NCBI RefSeq assembly: GCF_001687325.1
Contig: NZ_LZRD01000005.1
Location: 164,305-228,304, forward strand
Source: Streptomyces sp. PTY087I2
GTDB lineage: Bacteria > Actinomycetota > Actinomycetes > Streptomycetales > Streptomycetaceae
Reading direction: 5' to 3'
DNA length: 64,000 nucleotides
Made by a program: the position numbers and the translations under genes. Positions 1 through 8,510 of the stretch are shown piece by piece; the first letter of the stretch is position 1; every line of letters begins with the position of its first letter. The notes under the pieces were generated by a model. That model was given only the letters and a program-made list of their open reading frames with translations, was not told the origin of the DNA and made no database searches.

Positions 1-3000
1 GAGCCGCCCGTCCACCGCAGCCACGCCACCCCGCCCTGGCTGCCGCCCGCCGATGCCGACGGCCCGCGCTACCGCCTGGACCGCGACGGCCTCCTCACCG
101 CACCCGACGGCGCCACCTACACCCAGGGCGCCCCGGCGGGCCGGGGCAACGGCTTCTTCGCCGCGCTCTCCACGGCTCTGCGCCACGCCGCCGAACAGCC
201 CGGCCGCGACCCGCGCGCGGCGGCCCGACTCCGGACCCGCGCCGGGGCGTCGCCCACGCAGCTGATGCGGCTGAACGGGCTCCCCGGCGAACGGGCGGAG
301 CGCGACGCGCTGTTCTCGCCCCCGCCGCCGCCGGAACGAGCGGGCGAGCCCGCCCCGAGCCAGGACGCCCGCGACGGCCGGCTGCGCCGCCACCTCGCCC
401 ACGCCCCCTGGGGCCCGGACGCCGACCGCGCGGTGGCCGAGTGGGCGGCAAGGGCGACCGGCGCCACGGTCACCCTGATCGAGGAGAACGGCACCGCCCA
501 CACCTACGCGGGCCCCTCCGCCGACGCGCCCGTCCTCCGACTCCGCCGCCGGGGCGGGGACTTCGTACCGCTGCTGCTCCGGACTCCGGCCCCGGCCCCG
601 GCCCCGAAGCCGAAGGTGCCCACGGACAGCGATGTCCCAGGGCTGCCCGGAGAAGAAGAGGCGTACGAACTCAGCACGCTGTCCGGCGCGGAGCCCCAGC
701 CCCAGCCCCACGACAACACGGGCAGCCACTCCGACTCCGACTCCGAGGACGAGCAGGACACCCCGATCTGGGCCGACCCCGAGTGGCTGACGGCCGTCTT
801 CGGGCCGCAGTGGAACAGGGCCCCGCGCACCCGGCTCCAGGAGACCTCCGAAGCCCTCTACGCGCTGGTCGAGGAGGCGGCGGGCGGCCGTCCGACCCGC
901 GACGGGCTGGCCGATCTCATCCGGCACGTCCTGCATCTGCCGCACCGGGCCCGGGTGACCAACCAGGACGTCCTGGACCTGGGAGCGCTGGCGCTGGAGG
1001 CATCGTCGGACGACCTGGCGACCGCCGACGACCTCGCCGGGTACTTCGTCGACCGGCAGATCGAGACCCGGCGGGACGCCCTCGCCGAAGAGACTCTGCT
1101 GCGTACGGCGGAACGGACCCCGGCGGGACGGGACTTCACCGGAGCGGACCGGGGGCTGCCAGCCCCGGACTCGTACCTCGCCGAGCGTTCCGGCCGGGCG
1201 GCCGGGCAGAGCGCGCCGTGGCGGAACCCGTACCTGTTCGTCGCCGAGGCGGCGGAGGGCGGCGGCGTCGAGATCGTCACGCCGTGGCGCACCTTCGTCG
1301 TCCGTGACGCCGAGGAGATGGCCCGGATCATCTCGTACGACTCGCGGCGGCCGGGCGGTGCGGACATCGTCCTCGCCCTGCCCCCGGCGTTCGCCGCGCG
1401 CGTCGCCGACCTGGTCGCCGGTACGACGGCCCGCCCGGTCTGGTATCCGCTGGGACCGGCCGAGGTGGCCACCCACCCCACCACCGGGGTCGCCCACCTC
1501 GTGGTGCACCGGCGGGCCGGGGAGACCGGGCCGGACTGGACCACGCCCCCGCCACCGCAGGAGCCCGGTCTGCCCGGCGCCCGCGACCTCAGCAGTGACA
1601 GTGACAGCGAGGGCGAGAGCGACAGCGGCTCCACCAGCGACGGCGACGCGGAGTTCGACCGGCTCGCCGACCGGGCACAGTGGGAACGCCGCATCGACGC
1701 GCTACGCGCCCGCCCTTTGGTCACCCGCGATTACGAAGTCGTCGACGACGGCGGCACCGGAACGCTGTTCACCGAGCCCGGCCCCCGGACGGTCGGCGAA
1801 GTCCGCACGGGATCGGGCGCCGAAGAACCCGCGCTGGTCCTGCCTCATCAGAGCCAGGACACCGTCCCCGCCAGCGCCCGGCCGCCGCTGCACATCTCCG
1901 AAGACCGGACCGTCGCGCTGCTCTCGGCCGGGGACGACACCACCGGACGCGGTCGGCAGGTGTACGCCACCCGGGCGGCGATCGCGTCCTCCTCGGCCCG
2001 CCTGGCCGCCGCCGGAGCCGGGGTGCGGCTGGCGGCCGACCCGTCGGTGCGGGTGGTGCTCGCGCGGGAGGACGGTACGCCCGGCGAACCGCTCTTCCGG
2101 GTGGAGCCCCGGTTCCTCACCGCCTCCGGTGCATCCGAGTACGCCTTCACCCGGGACTTCGCCCGGACCGTCGCCGGAACGGATGCCGCGCCGCTCTCCC
2201 ACCTCGCCTTCCGAGCCCCCGGCGGTACGGTCGCCACGGCTCCGGTCAACGGGCTGCACGGCCGGGAGGTCACCGGCACCCACCACCTGGCCCAGGCGCT
2301 GACGGAGGTCGCCGACGGCACCCGTACCGCCACCGATGTCACCCCGGGCTGGGCGGCCCGGCAGGCGGGCCGGGACCCGCGCTTCACCGGCGGAGTGGTG
2401 GGCGCGCCCACCCCGGGCGAGGCGTACGGGCAGGCCCTCAGCCACACCCAGGACAACGCGCTGCGCGGGCCGTTGACCCGGGCCGCCGCCCGGACCGGGG
2501 TCAACGAGTACGCCTGGGCGGAGGTCGGCGAGGGCTATCTGATCCAGTCGGTCAGCACCACCAACGACGGCGGCGCCCAGCTCTTCACCCACAACCACGC
2601 CAAGCCCGGCGACCCGGTCGGCCCGCACGCCCCGTACCACTTCGCGCAGGTGGTGCTGGCAAGCGAGGACGGCAGCCACCAGATCACCCTGGAGAACGAG
2701 ACCCACTCCCGTACACCGATCTCCACGGACCAGCTCGACGCGGTCGTCGACGAAAACCTCGACCGCTACGACGAAGACCAACTGAACGAGCTGGCAAGGG
2801 AGTCCGAAGAGCGCGCCGAGACCGCCCGGCGCGATGGCGCTGCCCCGGCGGAGATCGCCCGCCTTGACGGCTTCGCCCGCGCGGCCCGGGCCCTGGCCGC
2901 CGTACACGAAGCCGAGCACGTCCGGTGGTACTTCACCGACGACCGCCCCGAACACGCCCTGGCCCAGCGCGAGGTGGACCAGGCCCGCACCCGCGCCCGG

Positions 3001-4698
3001 GACGCCGTACGGGCGGCCGCACCGGTCCTGGACGACAAGGACCAGTGGTTCTTCCGGGCCTACAGCAAGCGCCCCGGTGAGTCCGCCCACGAGGTCAACG
3101 CGGCACTGTTGTCGGAGCGTTCGCCCGCCGTGTCCAATCCGCTCACCACGGTCGCCCTGCACGGCCACGCGCCCCGCCCGGACCGGAGGACCGTACGGTT
3201 CGCCGAGCAGCAGCACACCCCGTCGGCGGACGCGGACGAGAACCTGGACGCCCTGGCCCTGTCCCTGGCCCGGGCCGGCCTGTGGAACCACGCCAACGGC
3301 CTGCCCCTGCCCACGGTCACCGTCACCGGGCACGGCAACCGCTCCCGGGCCAGCGGCCAGAAGCGGGCCGAGGCGGTCGGCAAGGCGCTCGGGGACCGGC
3401 TGGCCCGGCTGCTGAGGACCTTCCAGGACGGCGCCCCGGGCCCGCACGTCCGGCTCTCCGACTTCACGCTCACCCTGGACGCCCAGCGGGTCCGCAGCGC
3501 CACCGACCCGGACCGGGGGCGGGTGGTGACGGTGGACATCGACGACCACCGGAACACTTCGTCACCTGTACCTGGCCGCCCCGGACCAGCTGGGGAGCCG
3601 TTCCGCACCGAACCGCCCGCGCCGCCCCGCCCGACGGCCGAGCCCGCCGTGCCCGGGATGTCACGGCCCGCCGGTACGCACCGCCGGTCCGCGACGCCCA
3701 GCCCCGACCGTGGCGCACCGGTGCCCGCGTGGGTCCAGGCCCGCATCCGGTACGCCGAGGAGTCCGTGGCCTTCGAGCGGCGACTGGCCGAACATCTCGC
3801 CGAGAACGAGGCGGTGACGGAGGAGTTCCGCAAGATGGCGCGCGCCGCGTGGGACCGGGCGCGGCAGCAGTACCCGCGCGCCCTCGCCACCTTCGGCAGC
3901 GAGAACCCGAGCATGCCCGGGACGGTCGGAACCAGCAGGCCCGCCCTCCAGCAGGTGCTGCGGACCGGCAACCTGAGGGAGCTGGTGACCTTCCTGTTCC
4001 AGGGCATCTCCAGCGACCTGGTGCCCGAGATGCTGGGCGGCAGGGAGGCCCCGAACCCGGAGATCGAGCGGGAGCGGCCCAGCCGCCGACAGGCGGAGGC
4101 CCGCGCCGAACTGGAGCGTCTGGCAGCGCAGTTGAACCTGGACGACGCCCTCTCCGTACCGGAGAAGCAGGCGGCGCTCGCGCGCGCCACCCGGGAGCAC
4201 ACGGTCCGGACCGACCCCGACGACGTACGCCCGCCGCTGAGCCGGGCCGAGCTGCCCTTCGCGGTGAACGACCTCGGACTCACCTGGATGCCCGCGTCCT
4301 CCGTCTACGACCTCGCCATGAGCACCGGCCTCCAGGGGGCGTCCGAGGACACGGGAGGCCTGGTGCTGACCGGCACCGCCGGTTCGACGTACCGCTTCCT
4401 GGTGCACGCGGCCCGGATGCGGGACCAGTGGGGGATCGACCTGGATCTCGGGCTGATCCGGGCCGGGATGATCGCCATGTCGCTGTCGGCGGGCCACCAC
4501 TCGTTCCACGAGGTCATGCGCGGCGCCCAGTTGGCGCTGAACTCCCTGCCCGGCCATGACCCGGCGCTGGACTACCAGGACAACTGGGGCCGGTACTGGA
4601 AGATCCACCCGCTCACCGAACAGGAGCTGCGCGAGCACGTCGCCCGGGACGGCCTCTTCCCCGACGAGCACGCCCGGGCCCTGCTCGACGTAACGTGA
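1..4698 (+). CDS. 3' part of a giant polymorphic 'lonely Cys domain'-like protein
   Basis: The reading frame is open from base 1, so the gene begins upstream; 1565 codons are visible. I see no catalytic domain I can name with certainty. Residues about 49-56 (GNGFFAAL) followed by a strand at 177-192 (VLRLRRRGGDFVPLLL) resemble an OTU-type fold, but the position where OTU proteases carry Cys is Gly. Two Ser/Asp/Glu-rich low-complexity linkers lie near 727-760 and 1592-1650. A TVTVTGHGN...KRAEAVGKAL segment at about 3310-3395 resembles the OmpA-like repeats of very large Streptomyces 'lonely Cys domain' proteins, and the C-terminus has a SAGHHSFHEVMRGAQLA segment (about 4486-4536). There are no membrane segments in this part. 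It is probably a modular secreted or polymorphic-toxin-type protein. Family assignment is from memory of such proteins; the reading frame itself is certain. Confidence 0.6.
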   Translation, partial: EPPVHRSHATPPWLPPADADGPRYRLDRDGLLTAPDGATYTQGAPAGRGNGFFAALSTALRHAAEQPGRDPRAAARLRTRAGASPTQLMRLNGLPGERAERDALFSPPPPPERAGEPAPSQDARDGRLRRHLAHAPWGPDADRAVAEWAARATGATVTLIEENGTAHTYAGPSADAPVLRLRRRGGDFVPLLLRTPAPAPAPKPKVPTDSDVPGLPGEEEAYELSTLSGAEPQPQPHDNTGSHSDSDSEDEQDTPIWADPEWLTAVFGPQWNRAPRTRLQETSEALYALVEEAAGGRPTRDGLADLIRHVLHLPHRARVTNQDVLDLGALALEASSDDLATADDLAGYFVDRQIETRRDALAEETLLRTAERTPAGRDFTGADRGLPAPDSYLAERSGRAAGQSAPWRNPYLFVAEAAEGGGVEIVTPWRTFVVRDAEEMARIISYDSRRPGGADIVLALPPAFAARVADLVAGTTARPVWYPLGPAEVATHPTTGVAHLVVHRRAGETGPDWTTPPPPQEPGLPGARDLSSDSDSEGESDSGSTSDGDAEFDRLADRAQWERRIDALRARPLVTRDYEVVDDGGTGTLFTEPGPRTVGEVRTGSGAEEPALVLPHQSQDTVPASARPPLHISEDRTVALLSAGDDTTGRGRQVYATRAAIASSSARLAAAGAGVRLAADPSVRVVLAREDGTPGEPLFRVEPRFLTASGASEYAFTRDFARTVAGTDAAPLSHLAFRAPGGTVATAPVNGLHGREVTGTHHLAQALTEVADGTRTATDVTPGWAARQAGRDPRFTGGVVGAPTPGEAYGQALSHTQDNALRGPLTRAAARTGVNEYAWAEVGEGYLIQSVSTTNDGGAQLFTHNHAKPGDPVGPHAPYHFAQVVLASEDGSHQITLENETHSRTPISTDQLDAVVDENLDRYDEDQLNELARESEERAETARRDGAAPAEIARLDGFARAARALAAVHEAEHVRWYFTDDRPEHALAQREVDQARTRARDAVRAAAPVLDDKDQWFFRAYSKRPGESAHEVNAALLSERSPAVSNPLTTVALHGHAPRPDRRTVRFAEQQHTPSADADENLDALALSLARAGLWNHANGLPLPTVTVTGHGNRSRASGQKRAEAVGKALGDRLARLLRTFQDGAPGPHVRLSDFTLTLDAQRVRSATDPDRGRVVTVDIDDHRNTSSPVPGRPGPAGEPFRTEPPAPPRPTAEPAVPGMSRPAGTHRRSATPSPDRGAPVPAWVQARIRYAEESVAFERRLAEHLAENEAVTEEFRKMARAAWDRARQQYPRALATFGSENPSMPGTVGTSRPALQQVLRTGNLRELVTFLFQGISSDLVPEMLGGREAPNPEIERERPSRRQAEARAELERLAAQLNLDDALSVPEKQAALARATREHTVRTDPDDVRPPLSRAELPFAVNDLGLTWMPASSVYDLAMSTGLQGASEDTGGLVLTGTAGSTYRFLVHAARMRDQWGIDLDLGLIRAGMIAMSLSAGHHSFHEVMRGAQLALNSLPGHDPALDYQDNWGRYWKIHPLTEQELREHVARDGLFPDEHARALLDVT

Positions 4699-4775
4699 CC
4701 TCCTGCCGCATGGAAGGACCGTGCGGATCCGGTCGGCCCGTGCGCGGGGTTCCGGAGGCGAGCGAGGGAACCGTG

Positions 4776-5189
4776 ATGAGCGAACTGACGAAGCCGGTGG
4801 TCGAGGTTCCGGAGGGGGACGCGCCCACCGAGCTGACGATCCGCGACCTTGTGGTCGGGGACGGGCCCGAGGCGCTCCCGGGCAGGGTCGTCCGGGTTCA
4901 CTACGTCGGCGTGACGTTCGCGTCCGGGCGCGAGTTCGACTCGTCCTGGGAGGAGGACCGGCCGTTCAAGTTCGCCGTGGGCGGCGGCCGGGCCATCAAG
5001 GGCTGGGACCGGGGGATCAGGGGCATGAGGGTCGGGGGCAGGCGCGAGATCATCGTTCCCCCGCGCCTCGGTTACGGCAAGCAGTCGCCCTCCGCGCTGA
5101 TCCCGCCGGGCTCGACGCTGATCTTCGTCGTGGACCTGCTGACGGTGGTGGGCGGCCCGCAGGCGACAGCCGCTCAGACCCCTGGCTGA
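4776..5189 (+). CDS. FKBP-type peptidyl-prolyl cis-trans isomerase
   Basis: A 137-residue cytoplasmic FKBP that catalyses cis-trans isomerisation of Xaa-Pro bonds. The single FKBP domain spans residues about 30-128 and shows the family's hallmark elements: VHYVGV, FDSSW (active-site Asp), PFKF.VGGG..IKGWD.GI.GM.VGG.R, and IPPGSTLIFVVDLL at the end. There is no signal peptide or extra domain, so it is the short form. The frame is open further upstream, but ATG 4776 is preceded by GAGGGA at 4764-4769, a good ribosome site, so I start there. The gene follows the giant gene by 77 bp on the same strand and its 3' end overlaps the convergent tetR gene by 16 bp. Confidence 0.93.
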   Translation: MSELTKPVVEVPEGDAPTELTIRDLVVGDGPEALPGRVVRVHYVGVTFASGREFDSSWEEDRPFKFAVGGGRAIKGWDRGIRGMRVGGRREIIVPPRLGYGKQSPSALIPPGSTLIFVVDLLTVVGGPQATAAQTPG

Positions 5190-5788
5190 GCGGCCGCAGC
5201 CGTGCCGGACATCGCCGGGGCGGCGTCGAACAGCGCGCGGACGGCGGAGGTGACCTGGGCGGCGACGATCTCGGGGGTGGAGGAGTCGAGCTTGCCGTCG
5301 AGGTGCAGGAACGCGAGGCCGTGGACGAGGGCCCACACCGTGGTCGACAGGGCGTCCGCGTCCACGCCGGGGAAGGTCGCCTTGACGATGGTGCGGACGT
5401 ACTCCGAGATGGCGGCGGTCGCGGCGACGCGTTCCTCGCTCGTGGGGTCGCAGGGCTCCGCGAACATCGCCCGGAACAGGGCCGGGTGCTCCAGTGCGAA
5501 CCGTACGTACGCGACGGCGACCGCGGCGAGTTCATCGGGTGTCGAGGGCGCGGGATGGGCCTGCGCCAGGTGGGTGGCGAGCTCGCGGTACCCCTCGGCG
5601 GCCACCGCTGAGACCAGGGCCTCGCGGTCGGCGTAGTGACGGTAGGGGGCCGTCGCCGAGACCCCGGCCCTCCGGGCGACCGCGCGCAGCGAGAGCCCGG
5701 CGCTGCCGTCCTCCTCCAGGAGCTCACGCGCGGCACGCAGGCAGGCGGCGCGCAGATCGCCGTGGTGGTACGTACTGCTCGGGGCCAT
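5174..5788 (-). CDS. TetR-family repressor of the neighbouring redox/carbonyl genes
   Basis: A 204-residue TetR regulator. The N-terminal helix-turn-helix is at residues about 29-52 (LRAVARRAGVSATAPYRHYADREAL), and the C-terminal half fits the ligand domain of the WHG/TetR_C_33 type (FALEHPALFRAMFAEPCDP). There are two Cys, 16 and 113. Two copies of a 19-bp palindrome, ATGTnnnCnnnGnnnACAT, lie just upstream of the start (5802-5822 and 5831-5851), and the same palindrome recurs in front of three other transcription units up to 12.8 kb. I infer that this protein binds it, represses itself and controls the group. By analogy to NemR, which controls an old yellow enzyme in E. coli, Cys113 could be an electrophile sensor; that is inference only. 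Confidence 0.9.
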   Translation of the reverse strand: MAPSSTYHHGDLRAACLRAARELLEEDGSAGLSLRAVARRAGVSATAPYRHYADREALVSAVAAEGYRELATHLAQAHPAPSTPDELAAVAVAYVRFALEHPALFRAMFAEPCDPTSEERVAATAAISEYVRTIVKATFPGVDADALSTTVWALVHGLAFLHLDGKLDSSTPEIVAAQVTSAVRALFDAAPAMSGTAAAAQPGV

Positions 5789-5801
5789 GGGGTGCGCTCC
5801 T

Positions 5802-5851
5802 TATGTTTGCCATGTCCACATCTCCTCCCTGATGTGAACGTTGTATACATC
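5802..5851. promoter_or_regulatory. Paired TetR operators upstream of tetR
   Basis: Two 21-bp sites match the pattern NATGTnnnCnnnGnnnACATN exactly, at 5802-5822 and 5831-5851, start-to-start distance 29 bp. The second is the most symmetrical (arms GATGTGAAC and GTATACATC around GTT). The proximal site starts 14 bp before the tetR ATG and would cover its promoter or ribosome site region, which fits autorepression. Confidence 0.75.
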
Positions 5852-5919
5852 TTAGGTGATCGGAAAGGGAGAGGGAAACGAGGGGAGGGGACAGCCGGTG
5901 CTGGTGCCGCTGCCGCTGT

Positions 5920-7512
5920 TCAGCGCATGCCGATGGTTTTCATGGTTTTGAGGGCGCGGGTGAGGAGGTCGGCCCAGGTTTCGGGGGTGATGTGGGTCGG
6001 GGGGTAGAAGCCTTGGATGCGTTGGTGGGCGATGGTTTGGGGTTCGGTGTATTTGAGGATGCCGTCGGCGCCGTGGCGGCGGCCGAGGCCGGAGTCGCCC
6101 ATGCCGCCCATGGGGGCGTCGATGCTGCCCCAGGCGGCGGCGAAGGCTTCGTTGACGTTGACGGTTCCGGCGTGGATGCGGGCGGCGACGGCGCGGCCGC
6201 GGGTTCCGTTGCGGGTCCAGACGCTGGCGTTGAGGCCGTAGGGGGTGGCGTTGGCGAGGGTGACGGCTTCGTCGACGTCGCGGTAGGTGTAGATGGAGAC
6301 GACCGGGCCGAAGGTTTCGTGGTCGTGGAGGGTCATGTCGGGGGTGACGTCGGTGAGGATGGTGGGTTCGTGGAAGAGGGGGCCGAGGTCGGGGCGTGCG
6401 TTGCCGCCGGCGAGGACGGTGGCGCCCTTGGTGACGGCGTCGTCGATGTGCTCGGTGACGGTTTTGAGCTGGGAGGGTGTGGTGAGGCTGCCGACGTCCA
6501 CGCTGTAGTCGTAGGCCGCGCCGATGCTGAGCTTCTTCGTGCGCGCGGTGAATGCGGCGATGAATTCGTCGCGGATGGATTCGGGGATGTAGAGGCGTTC
6601 GACGGAGACGCAGAGCTGTCCGGCGGAGGGGAAGCAGGCGTTGACGGCGCCTTCGGCGGCTTTGTCGATGTCGGCGTCGTCGAGGACGATCATGGGGTTC
6701 TTGCCGCCGAGTTCGAGGGAGGCGCCGATGAGGCGCTTGCCCGCGTCGGAGGCGATCTGGCGGCCGGTGGCGGTGGAGCCGGTGAACATCATGTAGTCGG
6801 CGTTGTCCATCAGCGGGGTGCCGATGGAGCTGCCGCGGCCGATGACCATCTGCCAGACGTCGCGGGGGAGTCCGGCTTCGTGCATGAGGTCCATGGACCA
6901 CAGGGCGGTCAGCGCGGTCTGGGTGTCGGGCTTCTGGACGACCGCGTTTCCGGCCATCAACGCGGCGATGGTGTCGCTGGCCGCCATGCTGAGCGGGTAG
7001 TTCCAGGGGGAGATGACGGTGACGACGCCCTTGGGGTGACGCAGCTCGGTCGTGTGCGTGAGCAGGGGTATCGCACCGCGGCGGCGCTTGGGGGCCAGGT
7101 ACTTGGCGGCGTTGCGGGCGTAGTAGCGCGAGACGATGCCGATGTCGACGACTTCGAGGTGGGCGTCGCGGCGGGTCTTGCCGTTCTCGGCCTGCATGAG
7201 GTCGAGGGCTTCTTCCCGGCGGTTGAGGACGAGGTCGTGGTAGCGCAGCAGGATCCTCTTCCGTTCGCTCAGTGGGGTGGCGGCCCACGCCTTCTGCGCG
7301 ATGCGGGCGCGGGCGAAAGCCGCCTCGACCTCTTCCGGCGTCGAGACCGGGAGGTCGGCCAGGGGGAGGCCGGTGTAGGGGGCGGTGGTGGTGACGCGTG
7401 CGGCGTCCGGCGCGGCCGAGACGAGTGCGGTCAGGCGCCTGAGCAGGGCCGGAGTGATGGACGCGGGCAGAGCCGGGCTGTTGGGGGCGGTGGTGGTGTG
7501 TTCGGTGGCCAT
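5920..7512 (-). CDS. gabD2: Succinate-semialdehyde dehydrogenase (NADP+), GabD2-like
   Basis: A 530-residue aldehyde dehydrogenase that oxidises succinic semialdehyde (or a related aldehyde) to the acid with NAD(P)+. Visible motifs are the cofactor-binding WNYPL and QKPDTQTALTALW, the general-base Glu in LELGGKNP, the catalytic Cys in GQLCVSVERLY, and HETFGPVVS. The QKPDTQTAL and C-terminal TAHQRIQGF-type features match actinobacterial GabD2-type enzymes rather than E. coli GabD. The frame is open far upstream, but ATG 7512 lies 17 bp after the stop of the acetoacetate-decarboxylase-like gene, so the two are likely co-transcribed from the operator-controlled promoter at 8472-8492. The true substrate in this cluster could be another reactive aldehyde. 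Confidence 0.85.
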   Translation of the reverse strand: MATEHTTTAPNSPALPASITPALLRRLTALVSAAPDAARVTTTAPYTGLPLADLPVSTPEEVEAAFARARIAQKAWAATPLSERKRILLRYHDLVLNRREEALDLMQAENGKTRRDAHLEVVDIGIVSRYYARNAAKYLAPKRRRGAIPLLTHTTELRHPKGVVTVISPWNYPLSMAASDTIAALMAGNAVVQKPDTQTALTALWSMDLMHEAGLPRDVWQMVIGRGSSIGTPLMDNADYMMFTGSTATGRQIASDAGKRLIGASLELGGKNPMIVLDDADIDKAAEGAVNACFPSAGQLCVSVERLYIPESIRDEFIAAFTARTKKLSIGAAYDYSVDVGSLTTPSQLKTVTEHIDDAVTKGATVLAGGNARPDLGPLFHEPTILTDVTPDMTLHDHETFGPVVSIYTYRDVDEAVTLANATPYGLNASVWTRNGTRGRAVAARIHAGTVNVNEAFAAAWGSIDAPMGGMGDSGLGRRHGADGILKYTEPQTIAHQRIQGFYPPTHITPETWADLLTRALKTMKTIGMR

Positions 7513-7529
7513 GGCACGGGCTCCTTTGC

Positions 7530-8456
7530 TTACTTCTTCCGGGGCGGAACGGAGGTGGGGACGGGCATGTGGAGGGCGGCCTGGCCTTCGGTCATGACGT
7601 CGAACTGGATGGTCCGCTTCGGCTTCAGCGAGCGCAGGTCGTCCGACATGCGGCCTTCGCCGAGCTGGAGGGTGACGCCGCGGGTGTTGCGCGTTGTTCC
7701 GGCGTTGAGGACGTTGGTCTGGTTGAGGGTGGAGTGCCAGCCGCCGTTGATCTTCGTGTAGGAGGTGAGCGAGCCGACGCGTTCCCCGCTGACGTACGCC
7801 TTCTGGGTGGGGGTGGGTGCGGAGAGGGTGAGGTCGGCTCCGCCGGTGTCGTTGGCGACGCGGGCGGTGGTGCGGAGGTCGTTGATGTCGACGTCGAGGT
7901 CGGTGACCCACTTGGGGAAGCCGTAGCCGTCGTGGCCGCGGACCTGCGCGATGTCCGAGTTGACGGGCAGGGACAGGACGTAGGCGTCGAGGTGTTCGTT
8001 CTTCAGGCCGGTGACGAGGTCGAAGAAGCCGAGCTTGCCGTGCCGGGCGGGCTTCACGGCGATGCCGACGGTGGCCTCGGTGTAGAAGTCGATGTCGCAC
8101 ACGTCGTAGCGGAAGAACATCACCGAGACGAGCCCGAGTCCGGGCACGATCTCCAGCGGGGAGAGCTCCCCGGGCAGGCGGGTGCGGATCGCCTTGGAGG
8201 GGGCGAGCATCGTGAGGCGGGCGGTGGACATCGTGTAGTAGAAGTTCGGGGTGAGCGTCGGACCGATCGGGGAGTCGACCTTGATCTTGGGCAGCCGCCG
8301 GAAGAAGTCCACGCCGCTGACGCGCGGGTCGCGGGCGATCGCGTCCAGGTCGGGGTTCATCCGGTACCGGTCGTACAGGCCGCCCTTCGGGACGGTGACC
8401 TCACGGCCGCCCAGATCGACCTTGACGGTGTCCTGGTTCTTCGGTGTGGAAGACAT
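7530..8456 (-). CDS. Acetoacetate decarboxylase family protein
   Basis: A 308-residue protein of the acetoacetate decarboxylase fold. The segment HDGYGFPKWVTDLDVD carries the family's Schiff-base Lys in the GFPK context, so it may be catalytically competent; related proteins act on acetoacetate or other keto acids and some are only aldolase/dehydratase-like. It is longer than the classical enzyme of about 245 residues, with an N-terminal extension of roughly 50 residues. I choose ATG 8456 rather than the upstream start at 8474, because the operator at 8472-8492 would otherwise run into the coding region. It is the first gene of an operon with the aldehyde dehydrogenase gene and follows the old yellow enzyme gene by 54 bp. 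Confidence 0.8.
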   Translation of the reverse strand: MSSTPKNQDTVKVDLGGREVTVPKGGLYDRYRMNPDLDAIARDPRVSGVDFFRRLPKIKVDSPIGPTLTPNFYYTMSTARLTMLAPSKAIRTRLPGELSPLEIVPGLGLVSVMFFRYDVCDIDFYTEATVGIAVKPARHGKLGFFDLVTGLKNEHLDAYVLSLPVNSDIAQVRGHDGYGFPKWVTDLDVDINDLRTTARVANDTGGADLTLSAPTPTQKAYVSGERVGSLTSYTKINGGWHSTLNQTNVLNAGTTRNTRGVTLQLGEGRMSDDLRSLKPKRTIQFDVMTEGQAALHMPVPTSVPPRKK

Positions 8457-8471
8457 GGTGCGGGTTCCTCT

Positions 8472-8492
8472 CATGTTTGCGATGTCTGCATT
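8472..8492. promoter_or_regulatory. Single TetR operator upstream of the acetoacetate-decarboxylase-like gene
   Basis: The site matches NATGTnnnCnnnGnnnACATN with one change (GCAT instead of ACAT on the right arm). It lies 16 bp upstream of the ATG at 8456. I looked for a second copy 28-29 bp away on either side, as in the other three promoters, and found none. Confidence 0.65.
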
Positions 8493-8510
8493 GCGGTAGG
8501 GGGCGGTCGC

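Noticed and set aside
1702..3549. Long open frame on the minus strand inside the giant gene
   Set aside because: It is antisense to a frame with clear protein features, with repetitive V/G/R-rich translation typical of GC-bias shadows. Similar long antisense frames at 5992-7761, 17650-20955, 15375-17633, 28734-30197 and 41846-45733 were rejected for the same reason.
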